Source: Thiodiazotropha sp050305975 (GTDB lineage: Bacteria > Pseudomonadota > Gammaproteobacteria > Chromatiales > Chromatiaceae). Taken from it: a stretch of 10,527 bases of DNA. The stretch covers positions 1 to 10,527 of the forward strand of contig JBNLGI010000245.1 of NCBI GenBank assembly GCA_050305975.1. Reading direction: 5' to 3'. Position 1 is the stretch's first letter. The number at the start of each line of letters is the position of its first letter. The notes below the pieces were generated by a model. The model had not been told where the DNA came from. It did no database searches and worked only from the letters and a program-made list of their open reading frames with translations. Shown piece by piece: positions 1-8,474 of this stretch. A program made the translations under genes and the position numbers.

Positions 1-347
1 AGCCCGGACGCCAGACCAGTTTGCGATACATCCACCAGAAGTTCCGCCACCTCGGTCTTGTTGGGAAGTTGACGCAGCATGGCGCCGAAGGACTGTTTCA
101 TCTCTTCGAGCTGCTTGCGGTAGGCGGCCAGATTCGAGGCCTTTGCTTGCTTTTTTTCAAAATCCTGTTGCAGCTGCTTTTCCTGCTTTTCGACATTTTC
201 AAGATTTTTCAACTGCTTTTTCGTGTCGAGATGGTACCCGCCGAAGGCCACAATGACACAGACGATCAGGACCAGTACCAGCTTGACGGGTGTTGGCCAA
301 ACGCCGATGTTACTGAAATCAAGCTCGTTCAGATCTTGTAAGTTCAC
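1..347 (-). CDS. pilO: Type IV pilus inner-membrane protein PilO (partial, C-terminus cut by window edge)
   Basis: PilO pairs with PilN in the periplasm and forms the inner-membrane alignment subcomplex (PilM-PilN-PilO-PilP) that links the cytoplasmic pilus motor to the PilQ secretin. Only the first 115 codons are present. The start is a GTG at 347-345 sharing GTGA with the pilN stop, and a strong purine-rich ribosome binding site (GGGAGGG, 353-359) sits just upstream. Seen in the translation: a short cytoplasmic N-terminus, one hydrophobic segment (residues about 23-38), then a Lys/Gln/Glu-rich stretch (about 42-90) that should form the periplasmic coiled coil typical of PilO. The globular ferredoxin-like C-terminal domain lies outside the window. 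pilP and pilQ would be expected next, beyond the left edge. The identification rests on this architecture and on gene order behind pilM and pilN. Confidence 0.9.
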   Translation of the reverse strand, partial: MNLQDLNELDFSNIGVWPTPVKLVLVLIVCVIVAFGGYHLDTKKQLKNLENVEKQEKQLQQDFEKKQAKASNLAAYRKQLEEMKQSFGAMLRQLPNKTEVAELLVDVSQTGLASG

Positions 348-904
348 TTTTCGCCCTCCCCAGCCTTTACAATCTGGCTAGCCGTGAGTCTAAAGTGACT
401 GTAGCCTGTCCCGGTCTTCTCCTTGCTCTCAATGAAGTCCAGTTTCGGACTGTTCAACCACTCTGAATCGGCGATGTTCCGCATCATCGCGGAAACTCGC
501 GCATTCGATTGGGCCTGGCCCTTGAAGGCCACATTGTTTCCATTCTGCGTCAAGTCGGTCAGGTAGACGCCATCTGGCAAAATACCCACCACCTCGTCAA
601 ACAGGTGGACGATCTGCGGACGACTGCTCTGGAGCTCCTGAATCACGTTCATCCTGGCCAGCAGGTTCTGCTTTGTCTTGTCCAGCTCCTCGATCTCTCG
701 AATCTGCTGCTCTACGATCTTGATCTCTTTTTTGAGGTATTCGTTGCGCTGGTTTTGAGCCTGGATCATGCTCTGAAACTGCATGTGAATACCCAACACC
801 GCCAATCCCGTCAGCAGCGCGCCACCCAGCACCATCAGGCCGAATTCCTGTTGGCGTTTTTTCCGTGCCGCCTCTCGCCAGGGGAGTAGATTGATACGCG
901 CCAT
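344..904 (-). CDS. pilN: Type IV pilus inner-membrane protein PilN
   Basis: This is a bitopic inner-membrane protein of the type IV pilus alignment complex. Its cytoplasmic N-terminal peptide docks into the actin-like protein PilM, and its periplasmic part pairs with PilO. The 186-residue product begins with the conserved PilM-binding signature (INLLPWRE at residues 4-11), followed by basic residues. One transmembrane helix covers about 22-41, then a coiled-coil-like stretch (about 48-90) and a periplasmic alpha/beta domain, a normal PilN layout and length. The ATG overlaps the pilM stop by one base (TAATG), with a GAGGAG ribosome binding site nine bases upstream (914-919). The stop overlaps the pilO GTG. 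These overlaps argue for translational coupling in one pilMNO transcript. Nothing in it looks truncated or foreign. Confidence 0.95.
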   Translation of the reverse strand: MARINLLPWREAARKKRQQEFGLMVLGGALLTGLAVLGIHMQFQSMIQAQNQRNEYLKKEIKIVEQQIREIEELDKTKQNLLARMNVIQELQSSRPQIVHLFDEVVGILPDGVYLTDLTQNGNNVAFKGQAQSNARVSAMMRNIADSEWLNSPKLDFIESKEKTGTGYSHFRLTASQIVKAGEGEK

Positions 905-1977
905 TAGTCAAAGCTCCTCAAGGCCAATCCGCAGGCGATCATCAGGGCAGGAGCGTCGGCGCTCAGCGCCTGGTGCTTGACCCTGGATGCGACTGACATG
1001 TTTGCAAAGGGATTGGCCACCGACGCCGCTGTGCCCAGCTTCTCTTCGATAAGGTCGTCGATACCCACAATCGAAGCACTACCACCTGCCAGGATGATGT
1101 GGTCGACGCTGTTGTAGGCACTGGAGGAGAAGAAGAACTGGAGGGAACGGCTGACCTGCTGGGCCATAGCCTCTTTGAAAGGCTCGAGCACCTCGGGCAC
1201 ATAGTTGTCAGGCAGTCCGCCCTGGCGTTTCGCCATGCCTGCCTCTTCCAGCGACAGCCCATAGCGCCGCTGAATCTCTTCAGTCAGCTGGCGGCCGCCG
1301 AAATTCTGCTCGCGGGTATAGATGATCTTGTTGTTGTGGAGGACATTGAGGGTGGTTGTGGTGGCGCCGATGTCGGCGATCGCAATGGTCTGGTCTTCGC
1401 CATGCTCCGGAAGTTGGTCCATGAGCTGCGTGCAGGCGTTCTCCATGGCATAGGCCTCGACGTCGACGATGCTCGCCGTCAAGCCGGCCAACTCGAGCGC
1501 CGCCACCCGGTCATCCACATTTTCACTGCGGGAGGCGGCCAGCAGCACATCCACCAGATCGGGGTTCTTTTCCGACGGCCCGATCACCTCGAAGTCGAGA
1601 TTGACCTCTTCCAGGGGGTAGGGGATGTACTGATCGGCCTCCAGCTGAATCTGGCTCTCCAGCTCCTGATCAGAGAGGGCCGCGGGCATCGAGATCACCT
1701 TGGTGATCACCGCAGACCCGGATACCGCTACGGCGGCGTGCTTGGCCCGTGAGCCGGAACGCCGGACCGCCGCCCGGATCGCTTCGCCGACGGCATCGAC
1801 CTCTGCGATATTTTTTTCGACAACGGCATTGGCAGGCAGGGGCTCAACCCCATAAGCCTCCACCCGATACATCGCCCCATTGCGCCCGGCACTTTTCGAC
1901 AGTTCCAGCAACTTAACAGTAGTGGAACTGATGTCTATACCAAGCAGAGGCGGGTTCTTTCTTCCGAACAGTGACAT
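904..1977 (-). CDS. pilM: Type IV pilus assembly protein PilM (actin-like ATPase)
   Basis: PilM is a cytoplasmic actin/FtsA-like protein that binds the N-terminal tail of PilN and couples the inner-membrane pilus complex to the assembly machinery. The 357-residue product (from the ATG at 1977) shows the actin-fold landmarks. These are an N-terminal phosphate-binding strand (LLGIDISST, residues 11-19), a second phosphate loop (ADIGATTTT, 201-209) and a C-terminal adenosine-type motif (ILAGGSASI, 295-303). ATG 1977 is chosen because it gives the usual short lead into the LLGIDIS strand. An in-frame TTG at 1992 has a better-placed AAGGA and would add five residues (MGKNR), so the start is not fully settled. 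It is the first gene of the pilMNO operon, divergent from mrcA, a pairing common in gammaproteobacteria. Confidence 0.95.
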   Translation of the reverse strand: MSLFGRKNPPLLGIDISSTTVKLLELSKSAGRNGAMYRVEAYGVEPLPANAVVEKNIAEVDAVGEAIRAAVRRSGSRAKHAAVAVSGSAVITKVISMPAALSDQELESQIQLEADQYIPYPLEEVNLDFEVIGPSEKNPDLVDVLLAASRSENVDDRVAALELAGLTASIVDVEAYAMENACTQLMDQLPEHGEDQTIAIADIGATTTTLNVLHNNKIIYTREQNFGGRQLTEEIQRRYGLSLEEAGMAKRQGGLPDNYVPEVLEPFKEAMAQQVSRSLQFFFSSSAYNSVDHIILAGGSASIVGIDDLIEEKLGTAASVANPFANMSVASRVKHQALSADAPALMIACGLALRSFD

Positions 1978-2045
1978 GCGGTTTTTACCCAAACGATCCT
2001 TATGCCGCAGAACTTAACGAGGAATCTCTTTAACTAGAGTAAGTA

Positions 2046-2076
2046 ACTATATAGCAGCAAATGATTTTTATGTGAA
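2046..2076 (-). promoter_or_regulatory. Candidate sigma-70 promoter of pilMNO (extended -10)
   Basis: Read on the minus strand, TTCACA (2076-2071, five of six matches to the -35 consensus) is followed by exactly 17 bases and then TATATA (2053-2048). TGC immediately before it makes an extended -10 element. TATAGT (2051-2046) is an overlapping alternative. Transcription would start near 2041, giving a leader of roughly 65 bases to the pilM ATG. This is the best-looking promoter in the window, but it was found by eye. Confidence 0.6.
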
Positions 2077-2096
2077 GAGGTTTTTTAAGAATTAAG

Positions 2097-2127
2097 TTAA
2101 AAAAGCGCGCCACATATTTGCTAGACT
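2097..2127 (+). promoter_or_regulatory. Candidate promoter of mrcA (extended -10)
   Basis: TAGACT (2122-2127) is preceded by TGC (2119-2121), giving an extended -10. The best -35 candidate is TTAAAA (2097-2102), at a long 19-base spacing. CATATT (2113-2118) with TTAAGT (2092-2097) is a weaker alternative. Transcription from the extended -10 would begin near 2133, inside the longest possible mrcA reading frame. That supports a translation start further down, at 2191. Confidence 0.4.
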
Positions 2128-2190
2128 ATGACTTTTTCCACTTGGGGCCATTCTGGTCCCACCGGCACACCGAATTCTGTGAACCAGCGC

Positions 2191-4689
2191 ATGAAGTCGT
2201 TCTACAGACTCTTAAAGTACCTCGTTTTATTCCTATTTGGCACGGCACTCATAGGTGCCGGCGGCCTCTACGGGATCTACCTATACCTTGAACCCAAGCT
2301 GCCCTCGATCGAAACCCTCAAGGATGTTCAGCTTCAGGTCCCCCTGCGGATCTACAGCAGCGATAATCTCCTCATCGCCGAGTTCGGGGAGAAACGTCGT
2401 GAACCGCTCCAGTACGACGAGATCCCCCAGCAGATGATCCAGGCCTTTCTGGCCGCCGAGGATGACCGTTTCTTCGAACACCCCGGCGTTGACTACCAGG
2501 GCCTTCTGCGTGCCGCCGTACAGCTGCTTCTCACTGGAGAGAGAAGACAGGGCGGAAGCACCATCACCATGCAGGTGGCGAGAAACTTCTTCCTCAGCAG
2601 CAAGAAAACCTACACCCGCAAGCTCAACGAGATATTTCTTGCCTTGAAGATAGAACGCCTGCTGACGAAGCAGGAGATCCTGGAACTCTATCTCAACAAG
2701 ATCTATCTGGGTCACCGCGCCTACGGAGTGGGTGCCGCTGCCTTAGTCTATTACGGCAGACCGGTGGACAAACTTGAGCTTCCCGAGATCGCCATGATCG
2801 CAGGCCTGCCGAAAGCCCCATCCCGCTACAATCCGATAACCGATCCGGAGCGGGCCCTAATCCGCCGCAACTATGTACTCGGCCGCATGTTCGATCTGGA
2901 ACAGATCAGCCGCGCCGACTACGACATGGGCAAGGCGGCGCCGATCACTGCCGAACTCCATACCGCTCCGAGCGAGGTCGAGGCCCCCTATGTGGCCGAG
3001 ATGGCCCGCGCCGAGGCGGTCGACCGCTATGGGCCAAACGCCTATACCGACGGCTACTCGGTCACCACCACCATCGAGAGTCATCTTCAGACTGCCGCCA
3101 ACGAAGCCCTCCGCAGCGCCATCCAGGCTTACGACAAACGTCATGGCTACAGAGGGGTAGCCGGTCATCTCGAGCTGAACGCAGAGACCAGCGAAGCGGA
3201 GATGATCGCTTTTCTCGAGCAACAGCCCTCTGCAGCCGATCTCCGCCGCGCCATGGTAACGGCAGTGGAGGAGCAGAGTGTGGAGGCCATCACAGAAACG
3301 GGAGAGCGAATCACGCTGGACTGGCCCGCCCTCGAGTGGGCCGCTCCCTACATTGACCACGACCGCAAGGGCGACACCCCCAAGACCGCCGCCGACATCC
3401 TCACCCCCGGCGACCAGATTCTGCTCTATCTGGAGCGACCCGAGTCGGGGGATCCCTTTTGGCGCCTGGCCCAGATTCCCGACGTTGCGGGAGCGCTGGT
3501 GGCCATCTCCCCCAACAACGGCGCCATTAAATCCCTGGTCGGCGGGTACGATTTCTATCAAAGCAAGTTCAATCGCGTAATCCAGGCCAAGCGTCAGCCC
3601 GGATCCGGCTTCAAGGGCTTCATCTACTCCGCCGCCCTGGAGGCCGGATTCACCCCCGCCAGCATCATCAACGACGCGCCGGTGGTGTTCGAAGACGACG
3701 CGCTCGAAGCCGTCTGGCGACCGGAGAACTACAGCGGCAAGTTTTTCGGACCCACCCGATTGCGCTACGCCCTGACCCATTCGCGCAACCTGGTCTCGAT
3801 CCGGCTCTTGCGCAAAATGGGCGTGGGATTCGCCATCCAGTACGCCAGCCGCTTCGGATTCGATACCCGGGACCTGCCCAGAGACCTCTCACTGGCACTC
3901 GGCAGTGGCTCGGTCTCGCCACTCCAGATGGGTACGGGTTATGTCGTATTCGCCAATGGCGGCTACTACGTACCCCCCTATATCATCGACTCGATTCGTG
4001 ACAACAAAGGTGAAGTCCTCTACCAGGCCAACCCGGTACAGGTCTGTGACGAGGTGATGCTGGCCGAGTACCAGGCACAGCAGGATGCAGCATCCAAACC
4101 CAGTGCGGAGCCGGCAACGGAGGAGGCCCTGTCGAGTGACAGCGCCGAGGCCGCCACTGAACAGACGCCACCGCCACTGCGCTGCGCCAAACGGGCCATC
4201 TCGGAGCAGAACTCCTATCTCATGAACTCCATGCTGCGCGATGTGGTCCAGTTTGGAACGGCACGCGCCGCGCGGGCGCTCGGGCGCAAGGACATTGCGG
4301 GCAAGACCGGCACCACCAACGATCAGCGCGACGCCTGGTTCAACGGATTCGACCACCACATAGTGGCCACCACCTGGCTCGGCTTTGACGACGTGGAACC
4401 ACTCGGCCGTGGCGAGGTGGGCGGACGCGCCGCCCTGCCGGCCTGGATCGACTTCATGCGGGTGGCGCTCAACGGCGTCGAGGAGAAGGTCCCCGAGATG
4501 CCTCCTGGCATGGTCACCATGCGTATCGATGTCGACACCGGGGAACCGGTCGGCGCCGGTAGCGGCAATGCCATCTTCGAGGTGTTCGAAGAGAAGAACG
4601 CCCCCAAACCGCCGCAAGCCGGACCCGGCGGAAGACCGGGGCCGTCCTCCGGCGACGGCAATGTCACTCCGGCCGAGGACCCATTCTGA
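2191..4689 (+). CDS. mrcA: Penicillin-binding protein 1A, bifunctional peptidoglycan glycosyltransferase/transpeptidase
   Basis: This class A PBP polymerises lipid II into glycan strands and crosslinks them in the periplasm. The 832-residue product has a short cytoplasmic tail and a membrane anchor (about residues 11-33). A GT51 domain follows, with catalytic E90 in EDDRFFEH and GGSTITMQ from 121. An OB-like insert lies at roughly 300-420. The transpeptidase has the SxxK serine S472 (SGFK), S531-R-N533 and K705-T-G. The usual SxxKP context reads SGFKG here. C619 and C665, the only cysteines, flank an Ala/Glu/Ser-rich linker, and the tail is Pro/Gly-rich. The frame stays open to an ATG at 2128, but the promoter appears to overlap that codon, and starting at 2191 puts the catalytic Glu near its E. 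coli PBP1A position. GTG 2179 is a third option. The gene is divergent from pilM, as in many gammaproteobacteria. Confidence 0.95.
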   Translation: MKSFYRLLKYLVLFLFGTALIGAGGLYGIYLYLEPKLPSIETLKDVQLQVPLRIYSSDNLLIAEFGEKRREPLQYDEIPQQMIQAFLAAEDDRFFEHPGVDYQGLLRAAVQLLLTGERRQGGSTITMQVARNFFLSSKKTYTRKLNEIFLALKIERLLTKQEILELYLNKIYLGHRAYGVGAAALVYYGRPVDKLELPEIAMIAGLPKAPSRYNPITDPERALIRRNYVLGRMFDLEQISRADYDMGKAAPITAELHTAPSEVEAPYVAEMARAEAVDRYGPNAYTDGYSVTTTIESHLQTAANEALRSAIQAYDKRHGYRGVAGHLELNAETSEAEMIAFLEQQPSAADLRRAMVTAVEEQSVEAITETGERITLDWPALEWAAPYIDHDRKGDTPKTAADILTPGDQILLYLERPESGDPFWRLAQIPDVAGALVAISPNNGAIKSLVGGYDFYQSKFNRVIQAKRQPGSGFKGFIYSAALEAGFTPASIINDAPVVFEDDALEAVWRPENYSGKFFGPTRLRYALTHSRNLVSIRLLRKMGVGFAIQYASRFGFDTRDLPRDLSLALGSGSVSPLQMGTGYVVFANGGYYVPPYIIDSIRDNKGEVLYQANPVQVCDEVMLAEYQAQQDAASKPSAEPATEEALSSDSAEAATEQTPPPLRCAKRAISEQNSYLMNSMLRDVVQFGTARAARALGRKDIAGKTGTTNDQRDAWFNGFDHHIVATTWLGFDDVEPLGRGEVGGRAALPAWIDFMRVALNGVEEKVPEMPPGMVTMRIDVDTGEPVGAGSGNAIFEVFEEKNAPKPPQAGPGGRPGPSSGDGNVTPAEDPF

Positions 4690-4695
4690 CCTGAT

Positions 4696-5282
4696 ATGGC
4701 AAACGATAAGCGCGAACTACAGCGAAGGATCGCCTACGAAGCCGCCAGGATCATGACCGAGTACCGCTCGGACAATATCGCCCATGCCTGCCAGAAGGCA
4801 GCCGCAAAGCTGGGAGTCTCACGCCGTCAGCAGATGCCGACACGGGAAGAGGTGGAGGAGGCGCTGCGGGAGCAGCAGTGGTTGACGCGCGGCGAGGAGC
4901 AGCAGCAGGCATTGAGTCGTCTGCGCCGCAGTGCGCTGGAGGCGATGCAGGCGCTGCGACAGTTCGATCCGATACTGGTCGGATCGGTCTACCAGGGAAC
5001 CGCCGACAGCAACAGCCGGGTCCAGCTTCATCTGTATGCCGACACTCCCGAAGATGTGCTGTTCGCCCTCAGCGACCTGAAGATCCCCTGGCAGGAGCGC
5101 CAGCGCACGCTCAGTTTCAGCAACGGCCGCCGCCTGGAGGTCCCCAGCTTCAACTTCACCGCCGACGGCGTCGCCTTCGAGCTGCTGGTGCTCTCCAGCG
5201 AGAATCCCCATGCAAAGCCGCTCGACCCGCTCGACAATCAGCCGATCCGGGGGGCCACCCTCAAACAGATGGGGGCCTTGGC

Positions 5283-5286
<4 letters not shown>
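4696..5286 (+). CDS. Conserved hypothetical protein, possible nucleotidyltransferase-like fold without catalytic aspartates
   Basis: I do not recognise a characterised function. The 196-residue soluble product has no signal peptide or membrane segment. Residues 1-92 look helical and charged (Arg/Glu/Gln rich). Residues 93-170 alternate strands and helices: G96-S97, then a strand ending LHLYAD (111-116), then a late strand VAFELLVL (159-166). The spacing resembles the GS-x-DxD core of nucleotidyltransferases, but the expected aspartates are Q110 and H112 here. From memory, homologs sit in related gammaproteobacteria, some labelled UDP-N-acetylmuramate-alanine ligase. Nothing here supports that label: there is no Mur ligase P-loop and the protein is far too short. 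The ATG lies six bases after the mrcA stop without a well-placed ribosome binding site (nearest GAGGA about 16 bases away), so translation is probably coupled to mrcA. The 3' end overlaps gltA by four bases. Confidence 0.85.
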
Positions 5287-6584
<1,298 letters not shown>

Positions 6585-6619
6585 GTGTGTACTCCATGAG
6601 TTGCTACTGGCTAACCTGA

Positions 6620-6625
6620 ATGATA
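6620..6625 (-). promoter_or_regulatory. Weak candidate proximal -10 element for gltA
   Basis: TATCAT read on the minus strand (6625-6620) matches five of six -10 consensus bases and lies about 36 bases upstream of the gltA ATG. No good -35 element sits 16-18 bases further up (best is TGGTTC). Included only because no other proximal candidate is visible. Confidence 0.2.
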
Positions 6626-6838
6626 CGCACACAGCCGCCAGCGAACCATATCGCCGAAATATTCGTGCCGAGGACTACCCTTCACGCAGCTGCGGCGGCT
6701 GTTGCGGTCAATTGTCGTATCAGCGCGACCACGCAACGGGCAGGGCTGGCGGACGCATCGATTCATTCGGGCACAGGCGAGTCAACAGAGACAACCGCTG
6801 CCCGATTCTGCCAAGATCATGCCGGAGGAAATAGTCGC

Positions 6839-6857
6839 GGGAGGCCTGCAGGCTCCC
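6839..6857. other. GC-rich inverted repeat in the gltA upstream region
   Basis: GGGA pairs with TCCC around the perfect 10-bp palindrome GCCTGCAGGC, with one unpaired G (6843). As RNA it would fold into a 7-bp stem with a one-base bulge and a four-base UGCA loop. On the plus strand it is followed by AAGTTTT, which faintly resembles a terminator, but no plus-strand gene ends nearby. On the minus strand it would lie in a long gltA leader if transcription starts near 6930. Function unknown. Confidence 0.45.
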
Positions 6858-6936
6858 AAGTTTTCGTGGCCATGAAGTCGTTACCCCACAGACCAGAATC
6901 CACCCATCCTCATAAATTATTTTTAGTTGGCCATTA

Positions 6937-6967
6937 AGTATAGGCCGGGATACCGACCAAAGATCAA
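6937..6967 (-). promoter_or_regulatory. Weak candidate distal promoter for gltA
   Basis: On the minus strand TTGATC (6967-6962) is followed after 19 bases by TATACT (6942-6937), in AT-rich surroundings. The -10 matches five of six consensus bases but the spacing is long. Use of it would give a leader of about 345 bases containing the 6839-6857 hairpin. Confidence 0.3.
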
Positions 6968-7065
6968 GGGGCTTTTTTAAATAATCACTATTGTCTTTTG
7001 TAAGACGGGTCAGTGCGCGACACCGATCGCTCACCTGGAAAACCGACGCCGCACGGCTCCTGGAG

Positions 7066-8409
7066 CTACTCGAAAAAGAACTTCGCCTCACCGAACGCGG
7101 GCTTCAGCTGATCGAGCCAGGTCGCCGATGAATCAAACCGGGCAAAGAAGGGACGCTGCACCCATGCGGGATCGCGCGCCTGAATGAAACGCAGCACGAA
7201 AACCCGCTCCCCACGCACCTCGGCGACACCCTGGATCTCGACCTTCCCGGGTTGCGCGCTCATGCTCGGACCACGCGCCGTCCGAGCCAGCCCGGAGACC
7301 TGACGCATGGCATCACGATAGATTCGCCAGGCCCGGTGGAGCGGCACCTCGAAATGGTGTCGCGCGCCGGTATCCCGCTCCACAAACATGTAGTAGGGGA
7401 TGATTCCCAGCTTGACCTGTTCGCGCCACAGCTCGACCCATGCCGCGGGGTCATCGTTGATATGCGCCAGCAGCGGGCCCTGGCTGCGGATCTCCGCACC
7501 CGCCGCACGCAGACGGCCGATGGCCGCGCGGGCGATCGCCGTACTCAACTCGCGGGCGTGATTGTAGTGCGCCATGATCGCTACATGCTTACCGGCAATC
7601 ACCAGGTGGTGGAGCAGCTCGATAAGCTCCACCGCATCGTCGTCGGTGACGAAGCGCTGGGGCCAGAAGGTCAACGCCTTGGTCCCGATACGGATGGTGC
7701 GGACATGGCCGAAATCGGGATGCAGCAGTGGTTCCAGATAGGCCTTGAGCTGCTTCGTCTTCATCACCATCGGATCGCCACCGGTCACCAGCAGATCGGT
7801 CACCTCCCGATGGTCTCTCAGATAGTTGTGAAGGCGCTCGGCCTCGGTGGTGGCTATCCGCAGCGACTTGTCGCCGATGAATTGAGCCCAGCGAAAGCAG
7901 AAACTGCAGTACGAATGGCAGGTCTGGCCCTGACTGGGAAAGAAGAGCACGGTTTCACGATACTTGTGCTGCAGGCCGGGTATCGCCTCACCCTGGTCGT
8001 CGAGCGGCAGGTTGAGCTCCATCTGGCCCGCCGGATGGGGATTGAGTTCGGCGCGGATCTCATCCGCCAGCGAGCGCAGTCCGGCCTTGTCCATTTCCGA
8101 GCGATGTGCCATGGCCATACGCTTGTAGTGAACGTCTTTGAGCATCCCACGCTGCGGAAAGACCAGCTGAAATATCGGATCGTCCGGCACCCGATCCCAG
8201 TCGATAAGCTGGTTGACGACGTAATCGTTGACCCTGAAGGGCAGCACCGAGGCCACCACCTGCATTTCGAACTGCAGGGACTCGGAGAGCCGTGCGACCT
8301 GCGGGATGGCCCTCAGATCACGCTGCGTATAGACCCTGAACCGCTCGTGATGCGACTCTAGATCCAGTGCATGGATGGGCATACGGCTGGCTGTCGATGT
8401 GTTTGGCAT
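7066..8409 (-). CDS. Radical SAM, PLP-dependent aminomutase of the lysine 2,3-aminomutase (KamA) family; substrate probably not lysine
   Basis: Family members move an alpha-amino group to the beta carbon using a 4Fe-4S cluster, S-adenosylmethionine and PLP. The 447-residue product has the cluster motif C164-x3-C168-x2-C171, R173 at the place of the carboxylate-binding Arg of clostridial lysine 2,3-aminomutase, the SAM-contact motif TGGDP (209-213), and K389 aligned with the PLP lysine. Between YYMFVER (339-345) and PGK (387-389) it aligns without gaps to the remembered clostridial enzyme, but the two lysine-amine-binding aspartates are R345 and S382. It has only three cysteines, so the C-terminal zinc site of clostridial enzymes is absent. 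It is longer than the EF-P enzyme EpmB (about 340). ATG 8409 is chosen for AGAGGG four bases upstream; an in-frame start at 8556 would add 49 low-complexity residues. No acetyltransferase or epm partner is adjacent. Confidence 0.88.
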   Translation of the reverse strand: MPNTSTASRMPIHALDLESHHERFRVYTQRDLRAIPQVARLSESLQFEMQVVASVLPFRVNDYVVNQLIDWDRVPDDPIFQLVFPQRGMLKDVHYKRMAMAHRSEMDKAGLRSLADEIRAELNPHPAGQMELNLPLDDQGEAIPGLQHKYRETVLFFPSQGQTCHSYCSFCFRWAQFIGDKSLRIATTEAERLHNYLRDHREVTDLLVTGGDPMVMKTKQLKAYLEPLLHPDFGHVRTIRIGTKALTFWPQRFVTDDDAVELIELLHHLVIAGKHVAIMAHYNHARELSTAIARAAIGRLRAAGAEIRSQGPLLAHINDDPAAWVELWREQVKLGIIPYYMFVERDTGARHHFEVPLHRAWRIYRDAMRQVSGLARTARGPSMSAQPGKVEIQGVAEVRGERVFVLRFIQARDPAWVQRPFFARFDSSATWLDQLKPAFGEAKFFFE

Positions 8410-8474
8410 CTGACCCTCTCTGCGGCTGTCCCTGCTAGCGGTAAACACGTGCGAGTCGCCCACTGGGGCGGCTA

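Larger units (their letters stand above)
6585..7065. other. 481-bp gene-free stretch upstream of gltA
   Basis: No convincing gene was found here on either strand; the open frames crossing it have no recognisable motif. It should hold the end of the aminomutase transcript and the gltA promoter and leader (both minus strand). By eye it contains an AT-rich block (6911-6995), a GC-rich hairpin (6839-6857), two weak minus-strand promoter candidates and a small hairpin (GTCTT/AAGAC with loop ACAA, on the minus strand at about 6996-7009) that lacks a following T-run. I could not identify a clear rho-independent terminator for the aminomutase gene. Confidence 0.6.

Noticed and set aside
2857..3780. 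307-codon open frame antisense to mrcA
   Set aside because: Lies wholly inside mrcA, with no motif or credible start context.
6839..6866. Hairpin plus AAGTTTT as a plus-strand rho-independent terminator
   Set aside because: No plus-strand gene ends within 1.5 kb upstream and the T-run is short and displaced.
6994..7012. Hairpin GTCTT-ACAA-AAGAC (minus strand) as terminator of the aminomutase gene
   Set aside because: Only five base pairs and no T-run follows on the minus strand.
6720..7091. 123-codon minus-strand frame filling much of the gltA upstream region
   Set aside because: Ser/Arg-rich start overlaps the aminomutase 3' end in another frame, no ribosome binding site and no recognisable motif.
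7252..8361. 369-codon open frame antisense to the aminomutase gene
   Set aside because: Shadow of the real gene in high-GC DNA; the sense frame carries the radical SAM motif and a good ribosome binding site.
7066..8409. EpmB (EF-P lysine 2,3-aminomutase)
   Set aside because: About 100 residues too long, different C-terminus and no epmA or efp nearby.
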